Assembly (NCBI GenBank): GCA_963794685.1
Contig: CAWCFK010000005.1
Coordinates: 124,001-188,000, forward strand
Direction: 5' to 3'
DNA length: 64,000 nt
DNA from: CAVTWH01 sp963794685
Lineage (GTDB): Bacteria; Actinomycetota; Actinomycetes; Mycobacteriales; Micromonosporaceae
Shown here: positions 41,416-50,054 of the stretch, piece by piece
Layout of the letters: every line of letters starts with the position of its first letter
Position numbering within the stretch: the first letter of the stretch is position 1
Notes under the pieces: generated by a model
What the model was told of the DNA's origin: nothing
Databases searched by the model: none
What the model saw: the letters and a program-made list of their open reading frames with translations, nothing else
Program-made: the position numbers and the translations under genes

Positions 41416-43461
41416 GTGAACGGCGACGCGATCCAGGCACGCCCCGGGCACACCCGAAGGCAACTCGCCGACCGGCTGGTGCTGGCCCGCGCCCAGCAGG
41501 GACGCGGTGACCTCGACGCGGCGCTGGCCACCCTGGACCGCATCCTGGACGAGGGCCGGGAGCTCGGCGGCGCCACCGTCCTCACCGCGCGGCGCATGGT
41601 CGCCGAGATCCACCTCGACCTCGGCCACGGAGCACAGGCCCGGGAGCTGGCCCGCGCACTGGTCGACGACTGCGCCCGGCAGCTGGGACCCACCCATCCC
41701 GCGAGCATCCGGGGCGCCTGCCTGCTGGCCGCCGCGTACCACCGGCTCGGCGACCTCGACGCGGCCGAGGAGACCTGCCGGCGCGCCCTCGCGACGGCCG
41801 ACCCGGTCCGCACCCCGGCGCGCCGGGCGGTCCTGCTGACCCGGGCGCGGCTGGCGCTGGTCAGCGCCGAACGCGGCCAGCCGGAGCCAGCGCTCAGCGA
41901 ACTCGCCGACGTGTACGCCAGGCTCCGCGACTGGTACGGCGACCAGGACACCGACGCGCTGCGCATCGCCGGGCGCCTGGCCGACCTGTACGCCGCCACC
42001 GGCGACCCGGGCACGGCGCGGCGCCTGCTGACCCGCGCCCATCACGCCGCCGGTGCGCGGCTGGGACCGGTACACCCGCTCACCGTCGAACTGGACCGGC
42101 AGCTGCAGCAGGTCGAACCGCCGATGCCGGGGCAGTTGGAGGAGCCCGGCGTCCGGCTGGCGCGGGCGCCGGACCGACCACGCGAGGCCTGGCGCCGGTG
42201 GTGGCCGAAACGCACCCGGCGCAGCCATCGCCCGGCCCCACCACCCGCCGGCTCCCCCGCCGGCCCGGAGGCCGCCGGTCGCCCCCAGGACACCGGCCGG
42301 CCTCAGCCCCTGGACGGCGCCCAGGACCAGGCCCGACCGCACAGCCTGGACCCACCAGACAGCCTGGACCCACCACCCGGCCGGGATCTACCGCACAGCC
42401 CCGATCTACCGCACAGCCCCGATCTACCGCACAGCCCGGACGGTTCGCACAGATTGGAGAGGCCCCTCAGCCCCGACCGACCGCACGAACGGGAGGGCGT
42501 GGACGCAGGTTGGACCGCCAGCCGACCGCGGGACAGCCGGGATCCCGTGTCGCCCGGCCGGGTTCCCCGGCCGCGGGGTGGGTCGCCGTGGGAGCAGCCG
42601 CCGCGCGGCTGGCGGACGACCCGGCTACCTCCCGCCGCGGCGACCGAGCTGTTCCTGCCGTCCACTGTGGACCCGGTGCCACCGCACCGGCCGCCACCGC
42701 ACCGGCCGCCACCGGGCCAGTCGGCACCGGACCGGCCGGCACTCGCCCCGGGTGGCGGAGCGTCCACTGTGGATCCGTCGCCACCGCACCGGCTGCCACC
42801 GGACCGCCCGGAACCGGGCCGGCCGGCAGCGGTCGTGGGTGGCAGCTCCGCACCGGTCGGCTCCACCGAGCGGCGCACCGCAGACCCGGTCGTCGCGCGC
42901 ACTCATGAAACCGGCCGCGGCCGGCGGGGTGTCGGTGTGCGGTCCCGACGCCGGCACACCGTCGAGCGCGACGGCACCGCGGGACCGGCCGCCACCGGAC
43001 GGCCGGCAGCGGCGCCGGCCGGGCGGCGGCGCCGGTGGCGGGCACTGACCTCGGCCGGGCTGCTGGTGCTGGCCGTGATGGGGGCCGGTAGCGGTGCGGT
43101 GGCTGTCCGGTGGGTCCATCGAGGGGCCCGCGCCGCGCCGGCCTCCGCACCGGCGTCGGCCGGGCGGCCGACCGGCCCGTTCACTCCGCAGCGGCTCGCG
43201 GTGCAGGACGCGGCGCCACCGGACGCGGTGACCGTCACCTGGAGCGACCCGTCCGGCGGTACGGCCACTCCGGTGGTGGTGCTCTCCACCGACGCCGGTC
43301 GGACCGTCGTCACGGCCACGCTGCGGCCCGGTACCACCACGTACACGCCGCACGGGCTGAACCCGGGCGCCGACTATTGCGCACTCGTCGCGCTCTACCC
43401 CGACCCGGCCGACACCAGCGCTGTCGCGGTCCGCGCCTGCCTGCGACACCGGCGGTCCTGA
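41416..43461 (+). CDS. TPR/proline-rich/transmembrane/fibronectin-III mosaic protein
   Basis: 681 residues with a GTG start. Residues ~10-235 are helical TPR-like repeats (RQLADRLVLARAQQGRGDLD, AAYHRLGDLDAAEETCRRAL, RLADLYAATGDPGTARRLL). Residues ~240-535 are Pro/Arg/Ser-rich low complexity with LPHSPD repeated three times (18-bp DNA repeat near 42385-42440) and STVDP...PPHR twice. One TM helix is near 540 (SAGLLVLAVMGAGSGAVAV), then a ~90-residue FN3-like extracellular domain (DAVTVTWSDPSGGTATPVVV, TTYTPHGLNPGADYCALV). Topology suggests cytoplasmic TPRs and an outside FN3 sensor. Function unknown. Confidence 0.8.
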   Translation: MNGDAIQARPGHTRRQLADRLVLARAQQGRGDLDAALATLDRILDEGRELGGATVLTARRMVAEIHLDLGHGAQARELARALVDDCARQLGPTHPASIRGACLLAAAYHRLGDLDAAEETCRRALATADPVRTPARRAVLLTRARLALVSAERGQPEPALSELADVYARLRDWYGDQDTDALRIAGRLADLYAATGDPGTARRLLTRAHHAAGARLGPVHPLTVELDRQLQQVEPPMPGQLEEPGVRLARAPDRPREAWRRWWPKRTRRSHRPAPPPAGSPAGPEAAGRPQDTGRPQPLDGAQDQARPHSLDPPDSLDPPPGRDLPHSPDLPHSPDLPHSPDGSHRLERPLSPDRPHEREGVDAGWTASRPRDSRDPVSPGRVPRPRGGSPWEQPPRGWRTTRLPPAAATELFLPSTVDPVPPHRPPPHRPPPGQSAPDRPALAPGGGASTVDPSPPHRLPPDRPEPGRPAAVVGGSSAPVGSTERRTADPVVARTHETGRGRRGVGVRSRRRHTVERDGTAGPAATGRPAAAPAGRRRRWRALTSAGLLVLAVMGAGSGAVAVRWVHRGARAAPASAPASAGRPTGPFTPQRLAVQDAAPPDAVTVTWSDPSGGTATPVVVLSTDAGRTVVTATLRPGTTTYTPHGLNPGADYCALVALYPDPADTSAVAVRACLRHRRS

Positions 43462-43474
43462 CCAGCGCCGGCTC

Positions 43475-43921
43475 TTAGGCCAGGGCGAAGTCGGCGTCCG
43501 CGTAGCCCGGCGACACCACGCAGCTGACCAGGACTTCGGTACGGCCGGCGGGGCGGGCGCTCTGCCAGACACCGCCGGGTACCAGCAGCTGCGGCCGATC
43601 GCCGGCAGCCAGGTCCGGGCCCAGCAGCAGCGCGGTCGCCGGCTGCGCCGGGGTCGCGTCGCAGCCGCCGAGGGCCAGCTCCAGGGCGCCGCCGCGGTGC
43701 CAGAGCCACAGCTCGTCGGAGCGGACCCGGTGCCACCGGGACACCTCCCCCGGGCGCAGCAGGTAGTAGATGGCGGTGGCGGCGTTGCGCCGGCCCGGGT
43801 AGCCGTCCGGCTGGAAGCGCTGCGGGGCGGCCCAGGTGCGGGCGTACCAGCCGCCCTCCGGGTGCGGCGACAGGCCGAGCAGTTCGCGCAGGTCCTCGGT
43901 CACCACGCCATTGTCGGCCAT
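43475..43921 (-). CDS. Cupin family protein (Cupin_5/DUF985)
   Basis: 148 residues: LSPHPEGGWYARTWAAPQRF near 17, AIYYLLRPGEVSRWHRVRSD near 49 with the conserved His, LWLWHRGGALELAL near 71 and LLVPGGVWQSARP near 111. Small YML079-like cupins may bind a sugar or nucleotide; no reaction is established for most. It starts 1 bp after the P-type ATPase stop and is probably co-transcribed. Confidence 0.88.
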   Translation of the reverse strand: MADNGVVTEDLRELLGLSPHPEGGWYARTWAAPQRFQPDGYPGRRNAATAIYYLLRPGEVSRWHRVRSDELWLWHRGGALELALGGCDATPAQPATALLLGPDLAAGDRPQLLVPGGVWQSARPAGRTEVLVSCVVSPGYADADFALA

Positions 43922-43922
43922 G

Positions 43923-46688
43923 TCAGGCCGGGGACGGGCGCAGCCCGGGCCGGGCCGGGACGCCGCCGCGGTGGCGCAGTACCAGCTTGACGACCTCCTC
44001 CACCGCCACCAGGCTCAGCGCCAGGCCCACGCAGGCGCCCCACAGGGCCAGGCTCAGGCTGGTGGTGCCGACGATGCGCTGCAGCGGGCCGAGCATGGTG
44101 ACCGCCAGGATGGCCAGCAGCGCCAGGGCGTACCGGCGCAGCTGGGCGGTGCCGGGGATGGCGGCCCGGTCGAACACGGTGTGCCGCTGGTCGCGGGAGA
44201 GCAGCCCGGCGACGAGGTGGAACAGCGACAGGGTGGTCAGCAGCGTGGTCGCCGCCACGGTGGGATCGTCGTTGGAGTTACCGATCTGGTACGCCACCAG
44301 CGTGCCCACCGTCATCACCAGGCCCTGCCCGCCCAGCCGCAGCCAGTCGGCGCGGGACAGCACCGGGGCGCCGACCGGGCGCGGCGTCCGCGCCATCAGG
44401 CCCGGGCTGGCCTGGTCGAAGCCGAGCGCCACGGCGATCGGGATGTCCACCACCATGTTGAGCCAGAGGATCTGCAGCGGGGTCAGCGGAATGCCGCCGG
44501 CGATGGCGAAGGCGCCCGCGGCCAGGAAGATGGCCACGTAGGCGACCAGTGTGGACATCTGGAAGCGCAGGTACTTCAGCAGGTTGTCGTAGAGGCCGCG
44601 ACCGTACTCGACGGCGGTGACGATGGTGGCGAAGTTGTCGTCGGTGAGGATCATGACGGCGGCCTCCTTGGAGACCTCCGTACCGGTGATCCCCATCGCC
44701 ACCCCGATGTCGGCGGCTTTCAGAGCCGGGGCGTCGTTGACGCCGTCGCCGGTCATCGCGACCACGTTGCCGGTGCGCTTGAGCAGGCGTACCAGGCGCA
44801 GCTTGTCCTCGGGCGCCACCCGGGCCACCACGCCGATGCCGGGCAGCCGGGCCACCAGCTCGTCGTCGCTCATCGCGGCGAACGCCGTGCCGGTCACCGC
44901 GTCGCCCTCGATACCCAGTTCGGTGGCGATGGCCGCGGCCGTGGCGACGTGGTCACCGGTGATCATCCGCACCCGGATGCCGGCTGCCCGGCATTCGGCG
45001 ATGGCGGCCTTCGCCTCCGGCCGGGGCGGGTCGACGATGCCCACCATGGCCAGCAGGGTCAGCTCGCCGACCTGGCCGAGCAGGTCGCCGTCCGGGTCGA
45101 AGGCGGCCGGGTCGAGGTCGCGCTGGGCGACCACCAGCACCCGTTCGCCGTTGGCCGCGATCCGGTCGTTGGCGGCCAGCGCGAGGCCACGGTTGTCGTC
45201 GGTGATGGCCTCGGTGCGGCCGTCCGGCTGCCGGTAGGCGGTGGCCCGGGCGATGAGTACGTCGGGGGCGCCCTTGACGTAGCAGCGGATGACCGGCTCG
45301 CCGTGGGTGCCGGTCATCTCGTGGAAGGTGGCCATGAACTTGTAGTCGGAGTCGAACGGCACCTCCGCGACGCGCGGGTAGCTGGCCCGGGTCTCGGCGA
45401 TGTCCAGGCCGCCCTTGGCGGCCAGCACGATCAGGGCGCCCTCGGTGGGGTCGCCGATCAGCGCCTCCCCGTCCAGCACGGCGTCGGCGCACAGGGCCAT
45501 CGGCAGCAGGTAGGGGTCGAGGTCGAACTGGCCGCCGCCGACGTGCCGGATCTCGCCCGCGGTGCGGTACCCCTCGCCGGAGACGGTGAACCGGTGCTGG
45601 CCGGGAATGACCAGTTCCCGCGCGGTCATCTTGTTCAGGGTCAGGGTGCCGGTCTTGTCCGAGCAGATCACCGAGGTGGAGCCGAGCGTCTCGACCGCCG
45701 GCAGGCGCTTGATGATGGCGTGCCGCCGGGCGATCTCCCGGGTACCGATGGACAGCAGCGCGGTGACCACCGCCGGCAGGCCGGTGGGGATGGCGGCCAC
45801 GGCCAGCGCCACGCCGGTGATGAACAGCGTGTCGAAGGAGTCGCCCCGGGCCAGCCCGATCAGCACGACCAGCACCAGCGCCGCTCCGGCGATGCTTGCG
45901 ATGATCTTCGACAGGCCGTCCAGCTGCTGCTGCAGCGGGGTCTTGGTGTTCTCGGTGGCGGCCAGCAGGTGGGCGATGTGGCCGACCTCGGTCTGCATGC
46001 CGGTGGCGGTGACGATGAGTTCGCCGCGCCCCCGGGTGACCGAAGTGTTCATGAACGCCATGCAGGTCCGGTCACCCAGCGGCGTGTCGTCGCCGGGTAC
46101 CGGGTCGGCGTGCTTGGCCACCGGCAGGCTCTCGCCGGTCAGTGCCGCCTCCTCGATCTCCAGGGTGGCCGCGACGGCGACCCGCCCGTCGGCGGGTACC
46201 CGGTTGCCCGCCTCGACCAGCACCACGTCTCCGGGTACCAGCTGTTCGGCGTCGACCTCGACGGCCCGTCCGTCGCGGCGTACCCGGGCGATGGTCTTGA
46301 GCATCTGGGCCAGCGCCCGCACGCTCTCCTCGGCCTTGGCCTCCTGGCGCAGCCCGATGACCGCGTTGAACACGGTGAGGCCGGCCAGTACCAGGGAGGT
46401 GGCCACGTCGGCGGTGACGATCAGGTTGATCACGGCGGCGGCCAGCAGGACCAGCTGCATGAAGTCGCGGTACTGGCGCAGGAAGGCCGCCACCGGCGAT
46501 TCCCGCCGGCCGCCGGAGAGCCGGTTGGGGCCGTGGTCGCGCAGCCGGTCGGCCACTTCGGTGGCGCTGAGGCCGCGCTCGACGGACACGCCGAAGCCGT
46601 TGGCGACCTCGACGACGGTGGCGCTGTGCCACTGGTCGGGCCGGCGCGGCGGATCGGGTCTGGCCGGCGGCGCCTCCTGCAAGCCCAT
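43923..46688 (-). CDS. P2-type cation-transporting ATPase
   Basis: 921 residues from ATG 46688 (MGLQEAPPARPDPP), preceded by GGAGGG. N-terminal cation-ATPase domain, then VPGDVVLVEAGNRVPADGRV, actuator TGESLPVAK, phosphorylation site CSDKTGTLTLNKMTAREL, KGAPD, and MTGDGVNDAPALKAADIGV; ten helices. Overall closest to P2A Ca2+ pumps, but the M4 motif reads AAIPTGLPAVV where Ca2+ pumps have PEGLP, so a ligand-binding Glu is Thr. M6 keeps LNMVVDIPIAVALGFD. Substrate is therefore uncertain (Ca2+, Mn2+ or another cation). Confidence 0.93.
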   Translation of the reverse strand: MGLQEAPPARPDPPRRPDQWHSATVVEVANGFGVSVERGLSATEVADRLRDHGPNRLSGGRRESPVAAFLRQYRDFMQLVLLAAAVINLIVTADVATSLVLAGLTVFNAVIGLRQEAKAEESVRALAQMLKTIARVRRDGRAVEVDAEQLVPGDVVLVEAGNRVPADGRVAVAATLEIEEAALTGESLPVAKHADPVPGDDTPLGDRTCMAFMNTSVTRGRGELIVTATGMQTEVGHIAHLLAATENTKTPLQQQLDGLSKIIASIAGAALVLVVLIGLARGDSFDTLFITGVALAVAAIPTGLPAVVTALLSIGTREIARRHAIIKRLPAVETLGSTSVICSDKTGTLTLNKMTARELVIPGQHRFTVSGEGYRTAGEIRHVGGGQFDLDPYLLPMALCADAVLDGEALIGDPTEGALIVLAAKGGLDIAETRASYPRVAEVPFDSDYKFMATFHEMTGTHGEPVIRCYVKGAPDVLIARATAYRQPDGRTEAITDDNRGLALAANDRIAANGERVLVVAQRDLDPAAFDPDGDLLGQVGELTLLAMVGIVDPPRPEAKAAIAECRAAGIRVRMITGDHVATAAAIATELGIEGDAVTGTAFAAMSDDELVARLPGIGVVARVAPEDKLRLVRLLKRTGNVVAMTGDGVNDAPALKAADIGVAMGITGTEVSKEAAVMILTDDNFATIVTAVEYGRGLYDNLLKYLRFQMSTLVAYVAIFLAAGAFAIAGGIPLTPLQILWLNMVVDIPIAVALGFDQASPGLMARTPRPVGAPVLSRADWLRLGGQGLVMTVGTLVAYQIGNSNDDPTVAATTLLTTLSLFHLVAGLLSRDQRHTVFDRAAIPGTAQLRRYALALLAILAVTMLGPLQRIVGTTSLSLALWGACVGLALSLVAVEEVVKLVLRHRGGVPARPGLRPSPA

Positions 46689-46877
46689 GCGACCTGCCCT
46701 CCCGGTGATGTCGGCGCGCGGGAGCCCGGCGCGTCTCCGCATAGCGGGCTATACGGACTTATCCCACGCTACCGGTCCGGTCCGCGAACCGGGGAAGGAT
46801 TGCGCCGCGCCCAGTTGGTCCGGGCAACCCGGGTGGACCCGCTGGGTGGTGGTGGCCAGGGCCGGCGCTGACCGCCG
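46689..46877 (-). promoter_or_regulatory. Gap before the P-type ATPase gene
   Basis: 189 bp between hisF and the ATPase start on the same strand, with a low-GC spot at 46743-46762 (TATACGGACTTATCC). That spot may carry the ATPase promoter. No strong dyad was seen, so read-through from hisF is possible. Confidence 0.35.
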
Positions 46878-47639
46878 TCAGCGCACCGCGTGACCGGCCG
46901 CGCGGATCGCCTGCTTGACCTCGGCCACCGTGGTGGCGCCGGAGTGGAAGATGCCGGCGGCCAGCACCGCGTCCGAGCCCGCCGCGATCGCCTCGACGAA
47001 GTGCTCCGGGCGGCCGGCGCCACCGCTGGCCACCATCGGTACGCTGCACACCGCCCGGACGGCGCGCAGCATCTCCAGGTCGAACCCGGCCCGGGTGCCG
47101 TCGGCGTCCATCGAGTTGACCACGATCTCCCCGGCGCCCAGCTGCTGACCGCGCTGTACCCAGTCGATCAGGTCCAGGCCGGTGGTGCGGCGACCGCCGT
47201 GACTGGTCACCTCGAACCCGCTCGGAGCGGTCGCGGCGCGCCGGGCGTCGACCGAGAGCACCACGCACTGGGACCCGAACCGCTGCGCACCGGCCCGGAT
47301 CACCTCCGGGTCCGCCACCGCGCCGGAGTTCACCGAGATCTTGTCCGCGCCGGCGCGCAGCAGTCGGTCGAAGTCGCTGACGGCGCGGACGCCGCCGCCC
47401 ACAGTGAACGGGATGAACACCTGGTCAGCGGTGGCGCCGATCAGGTCGACCACGCTGTCGCGGGACTCGGAGCTGGCCGTGATGTCGTAGAAGACCAGCT
47501 CGTCGATGACCTCGGCGTCATAGCGGCGGGCCAGCTCCAGCGGGTCCCCGACGTCGACGTTGCCGGCGAAGTTGACACCCTTGGTCACCCGACCGTCGTG
47601 CACGTCCAGGCAGGCCACCACGCGGACCGCTACCGTCAT
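46878..47639 (-). CDS. hisF: Imidazole glycerol phosphate synthase cyclase subunit HisF
   Basis: 253 residues, standard HisF length. Catalytic Asp in RVVACLDVHDGRVTKGVNF near residue 10 and the second Asp in INSMDADGT-like VVNSMDADGTRAGFD near 130; phosphate loops VGGGVRAVSDF near 82 and ASGGAGRPEHF near 178. It makes IGP and AICAR from PRFAR with ammonia from HisH. No other his gene is in the window, so this hisF stands alone from any his operon here; whether hisH/hisA lie elsewhere is unknown. Confidence 0.96.
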   Translation of the reverse strand: MTVAVRVVACLDVHDGRVTKGVNFAGNVDVGDPLELARRYDAEVIDELVFYDITASSESRDSVVDLIGATADQVFIPFTVGGGVRAVSDFDRLLRAGADKISVNSGAVADPEVIRAGAQRFGSQCVVLSVDARRAATAPSGFEVTSHGGRRTTGLDLIDWVQRGQQLGAGEIVVNSMDADGTRAGFDLEMLRAVRAVCSVPMVASGGAGRPEHFVEAIAAGSDAVLAAGIFHSGATTVAEVKQAIRAAGHAVR

Positions 47640-47861
47640 CTCACGCCAGCCCTCTGCTCGTCGCCGACCCAGCGGACCAACCCTATCCGCAGCGGCCGGC
47701 GCCGACGCGGGCGGCCGGACGCGCCCGAAGCCCGGGACATCGACCAGCGGAGCACCCGGCCACGTAGCGACGGGTACCGATACCGCCCGCGTGCCGTGTT
47801 CGGTGCGGCCGCCGCGGTGACATGATGTGCCGGAACCGCTGCACCGGGGAGGGTGGATCGG

Positions 47862-48179
47862 ATGGTCAACTTCGAGGCGCGGCTCAACCTGGACGGTGGC
47901 CCGCCCACCGTGGTGCTGACCGGCGAATGCGACCTGACCAGCCAGGACCGCCTGGCCGCGGTGCTCGCCGAGGCGCTGGCCGCCGATGCCGACGTGCTGG
48001 TCGACGCGGCCCGGCTGGACTTCATCGACTCGTCCGGGATCAACGCCCTGATCAGCGCCCACCGGACCGCCCGCGCCAAGGGTCTGCACCTCTACCTGGT
48101 GAATGCCGTCCACGAGGTGGCCACGGTGCTGGACATCACCGGGGTCGGCGAGCTGCTGCGGCCACGGCGCGGCGACTGA
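47862..48179 (+). CDS. STAS-domain anti-sigma factor antagonist
   Basis: 105 residues. LNLDGGPPTVVLTGECDLTS, then the regulatory phospho-site in LDFIDSSGINALISAHRTA near 52. The ATG at 47862 sits 9 bp from GGGGAGGG. Unphosphorylated STAS proteins release sigma factors by binding anti-sigma kinases. It converges, with 4 bp between, on a SpoIIE-type phosphatase that could dephosphorylate it. No anti-sigma kinase or sigma factor is adjacent. Confidence 0.92.
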   Translation: MVNFEARLNLDGGPPTVVLTGECDLTSQDRLAAVLAEALAADADVLVDAARLDFIDSSGINALISAHRTARAKGLHLYLVNAVHEVATVLDITGVGELLRPRRGD

Positions 48180-48183
48180 CCGG

Positions 48184-49749
48184 TCAGCCCACCACCCGTA
48201 CCGCGACCGCGCAGGTGTCGTCGTCGGGGCTCGGGTAGCTCAGCCGCTCGCCCAGCACGGCGAGGCCGTCCGGGCCGCCGGCCGCCGAGGCGGTGGCCAG
48301 CAGCTGCTTCACCTGGGCGATCATGGCGTCGGTGGTGGTACTGCTGGTGCTGCGCCGCTCGACCAGGCCGTCGGTATAGAGCAGCACGAAATCGCCCGGG
48401 CGCAGGGCGGTGACCGCCGCCGGGTAGCCGGCGTCCTCGGCCGCGCCGAGAAGCAACCCGGGCGGCAGCGCCAGCGCCTCGGCAGTGCCGTCCCGGGCCA
48501 GCAGCGGCGGCAGGTGGCCGGCGCGTGACCAGCGCAACGTCGCCGTCTCCGGGTCGTAGATGGCGACCACGGCGGTGGCGGTGATGCCCAGCTCGATACT
48601 GAGCCGGTTCATGTGCGCCAGCAGCCGCTCCGGCTGGTCCACCCCGGCCGACAGCCAGGCGATCAACCCGAACCGCAGGTGCGCCATGCCGGCCGCGGCG
48701 TGCAGCCCGTGGCCGGCCACGTCGCCGATGCCCAGCACCGCCCGGCCGTCCGGCAGCTGCTGGGCGTGGAACCAGTCGCCGCCCACGTGCACGGCGCTCT
48801 CCGCCGGCACGTACCGGACCAGCGCCTGCAGCCCCGGCAGCGGGAACGGTCGGGCCGGTACCGGCTGGATGAGGTCCTGCAGCTGGCCGGCGAGGCGGTG
48901 CTCGGCCAGCGCGGTGATCTCCCGCCGGTACAGGGTGTCGGCCAGCCGCTCCAGCTCGGTGCGGGAGTTCTCCCGCTGGGTGACGTCCTGGACCACTGCG
49001 TGGATCTTGATGGGGGTACCGGCGGCGTCCCGCGCGATGTCGGAGAGGATGCGCAGGTACTTGACGCCGTCGCCGATCCGGAACCGGACGGTGACGTCGG
49101 ACATCACCCCGCTGTCCAGGGTCTGCCAGGCGGTCTCCCGCACCCCGCTGTCCTCGGCCAGTACCGCGGCCCGCTGCTCGGCCTGCGACAGCGGCCCCTG
49201 CGCCGGGTCCCGCTCGAACACCCGGTACATCCCCGGCGACCACACGCTGCGCCCGGTGACCAGGTCGTACTCGGCGGAGCCGAGGTTGCCCAGCAGCTCG
49301 GTCTTGGCCAGCCGCTGGCGGTCCTCGTCGACCCGCTGCCACCACACCAGGGCGCCGCCCAGGACCGGGAAGACGCTCACGTCGAACAGCGAACTGGCGA
49401 CCACCCCGGCGCGCTTCTCCTCGTACCGGAAGTCGTCCAGCCGGGCGCTGGCCCCGCTGGTCACCGCCTCGGTGTAGAGCTGCCACAGGGGGCCGCCGAC
49501 CATGCCCGGGTAGAGGTCGCTGAGCCGGGCGTCGATGCGCTCGCCGCCGGACCGGCCGTAGACGTCCCGACCCTGCTCGGAGGCGGCGCCGATCCGGAAG
49601 TCGACGAGCTGGCCGTCGTCGTCGCAGACCGGCACCACCCAGGTGCAGCCGGCCGGCAGCGCCGAGAGCAGCTCCTGGATCACCGCGATGTCGTGGTCCG
49701 ATGGAGGGCGGGATGCCCGTGCCAGCGGCCGGGGTTCTGCTGCCACCAC
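48184..49749 (-). CDS. PAS-domain SpoIIE/RsbU-type PP2C phosphatase
   Basis: 521 residues with a GTG start and weak Shine-Dalgarno. Two PAS-like segments (residues ~20-130 and ~145-270, the latter ending IHAVVQDVTQRENSRTELER), then the PP2C/SpoIIE catalytic domain: YVPAESAVHVGGDWFHAQQL with metal Asp, LGIGDVAGHGLHAAAGMAHL near 340, and LYTDGLVERRSTSSTT near 455, ending SPDDDTCAVAVRV. It dephosphorylates STAS proteins in partner-switching stress pathways; the PAS part sets the signal. Confidence 0.93.
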   Translation of the reverse strand: MVAAEPRPLARASRPPSDHDIAVIQELLSALPAGCTWVVPVCDDDGQLVDFRIGAASEQGRDVYGRSGGERIDARLSDLYPGMVGGPLWQLYTEAVTSGASARLDDFRYEEKRAGVVASSLFDVSVFPVLGGALVWWQRVDEDRQRLAKTELLGNLGSAEYDLVTGRSVWSPGMYRVFERDPAQGPLSQAEQRAAVLAEDSGVRETAWQTLDSGVMSDVTVRFRIGDGVKYLRILSDIARDAAGTPIKIHAVVQDVTQRENSRTELERLADTLYRREITALAEHRLAGQLQDLIQPVPARPFPLPGLQALVRYVPAESAVHVGGDWFHAQQLPDGRAVLGIGDVAGHGLHAAAGMAHLRFGLIAWLSAGVDQPERLLAHMNRLSIELGITATAVVAIYDPETATLRWSRAGHLPPLLARDGTAEALALPPGLLLGAAEDAGYPAAVTALRPGDFVLLYTDGLVERRSTSSTTTDAMIAQVKQLLATASAAGGPDGLAVLGERLSYPSPDDDTCAVAVRVVG

Positions 49750-50054
49750 CGGAGCCTAACCGCCACTGCCCGCCCGGACATCCTTTGCCGCCAGCGGGAT
49801 GCGCGCCGGCTCGCCGCAGCGCCGCCCCGCCACTCGGCGACGTGAGCGGGACCTGCGGTTCGACGCCCGGCAAACGACCGCAGTGCAGTGGATGTTCCCT
49901 ATTGTTCGCTTTGCCGGTGCGCTGACTGTTCGTACCCATGACCTGGAGCAACTGCCGGAATCGACGCACCGGCGTGTCCGACAAACAGGCGCCGGAAGCG
50001 GTTCCGGGCCTCCGCGACGCTGCCGACAGCGGTCGTCGATGTTAACTTTCAGGA
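49750..50054. promoter_or_regulatory. Divergent gap before the CBM-like protein (305 bp)
   Basis: No gene seen. GTTCG-containing phrases recur at 49904-49908 and 49928-49932 in an AT-richer patch. The start at 50055 directly abuts an AGGA with no spacer, and GTTAAC just upstream could be a -10, so the mRNA may be nearly leaderless. Confidence 0.35.

Noticed and set aside
42355..42440. Repeat array in the proline-rich linker as a CRISPR or recombination site
   Set aside because: The repeats are in-frame 18-bp codon repeats (LPHSPD), fully explained by protein-level low complexity.
43836..46871. A ~1,000-residue open frame antisense to the P-type ATPase
   Set aside because: His/Gln/Gly-rich composition typical of shadow frames; no motif and the sense gene is complete.
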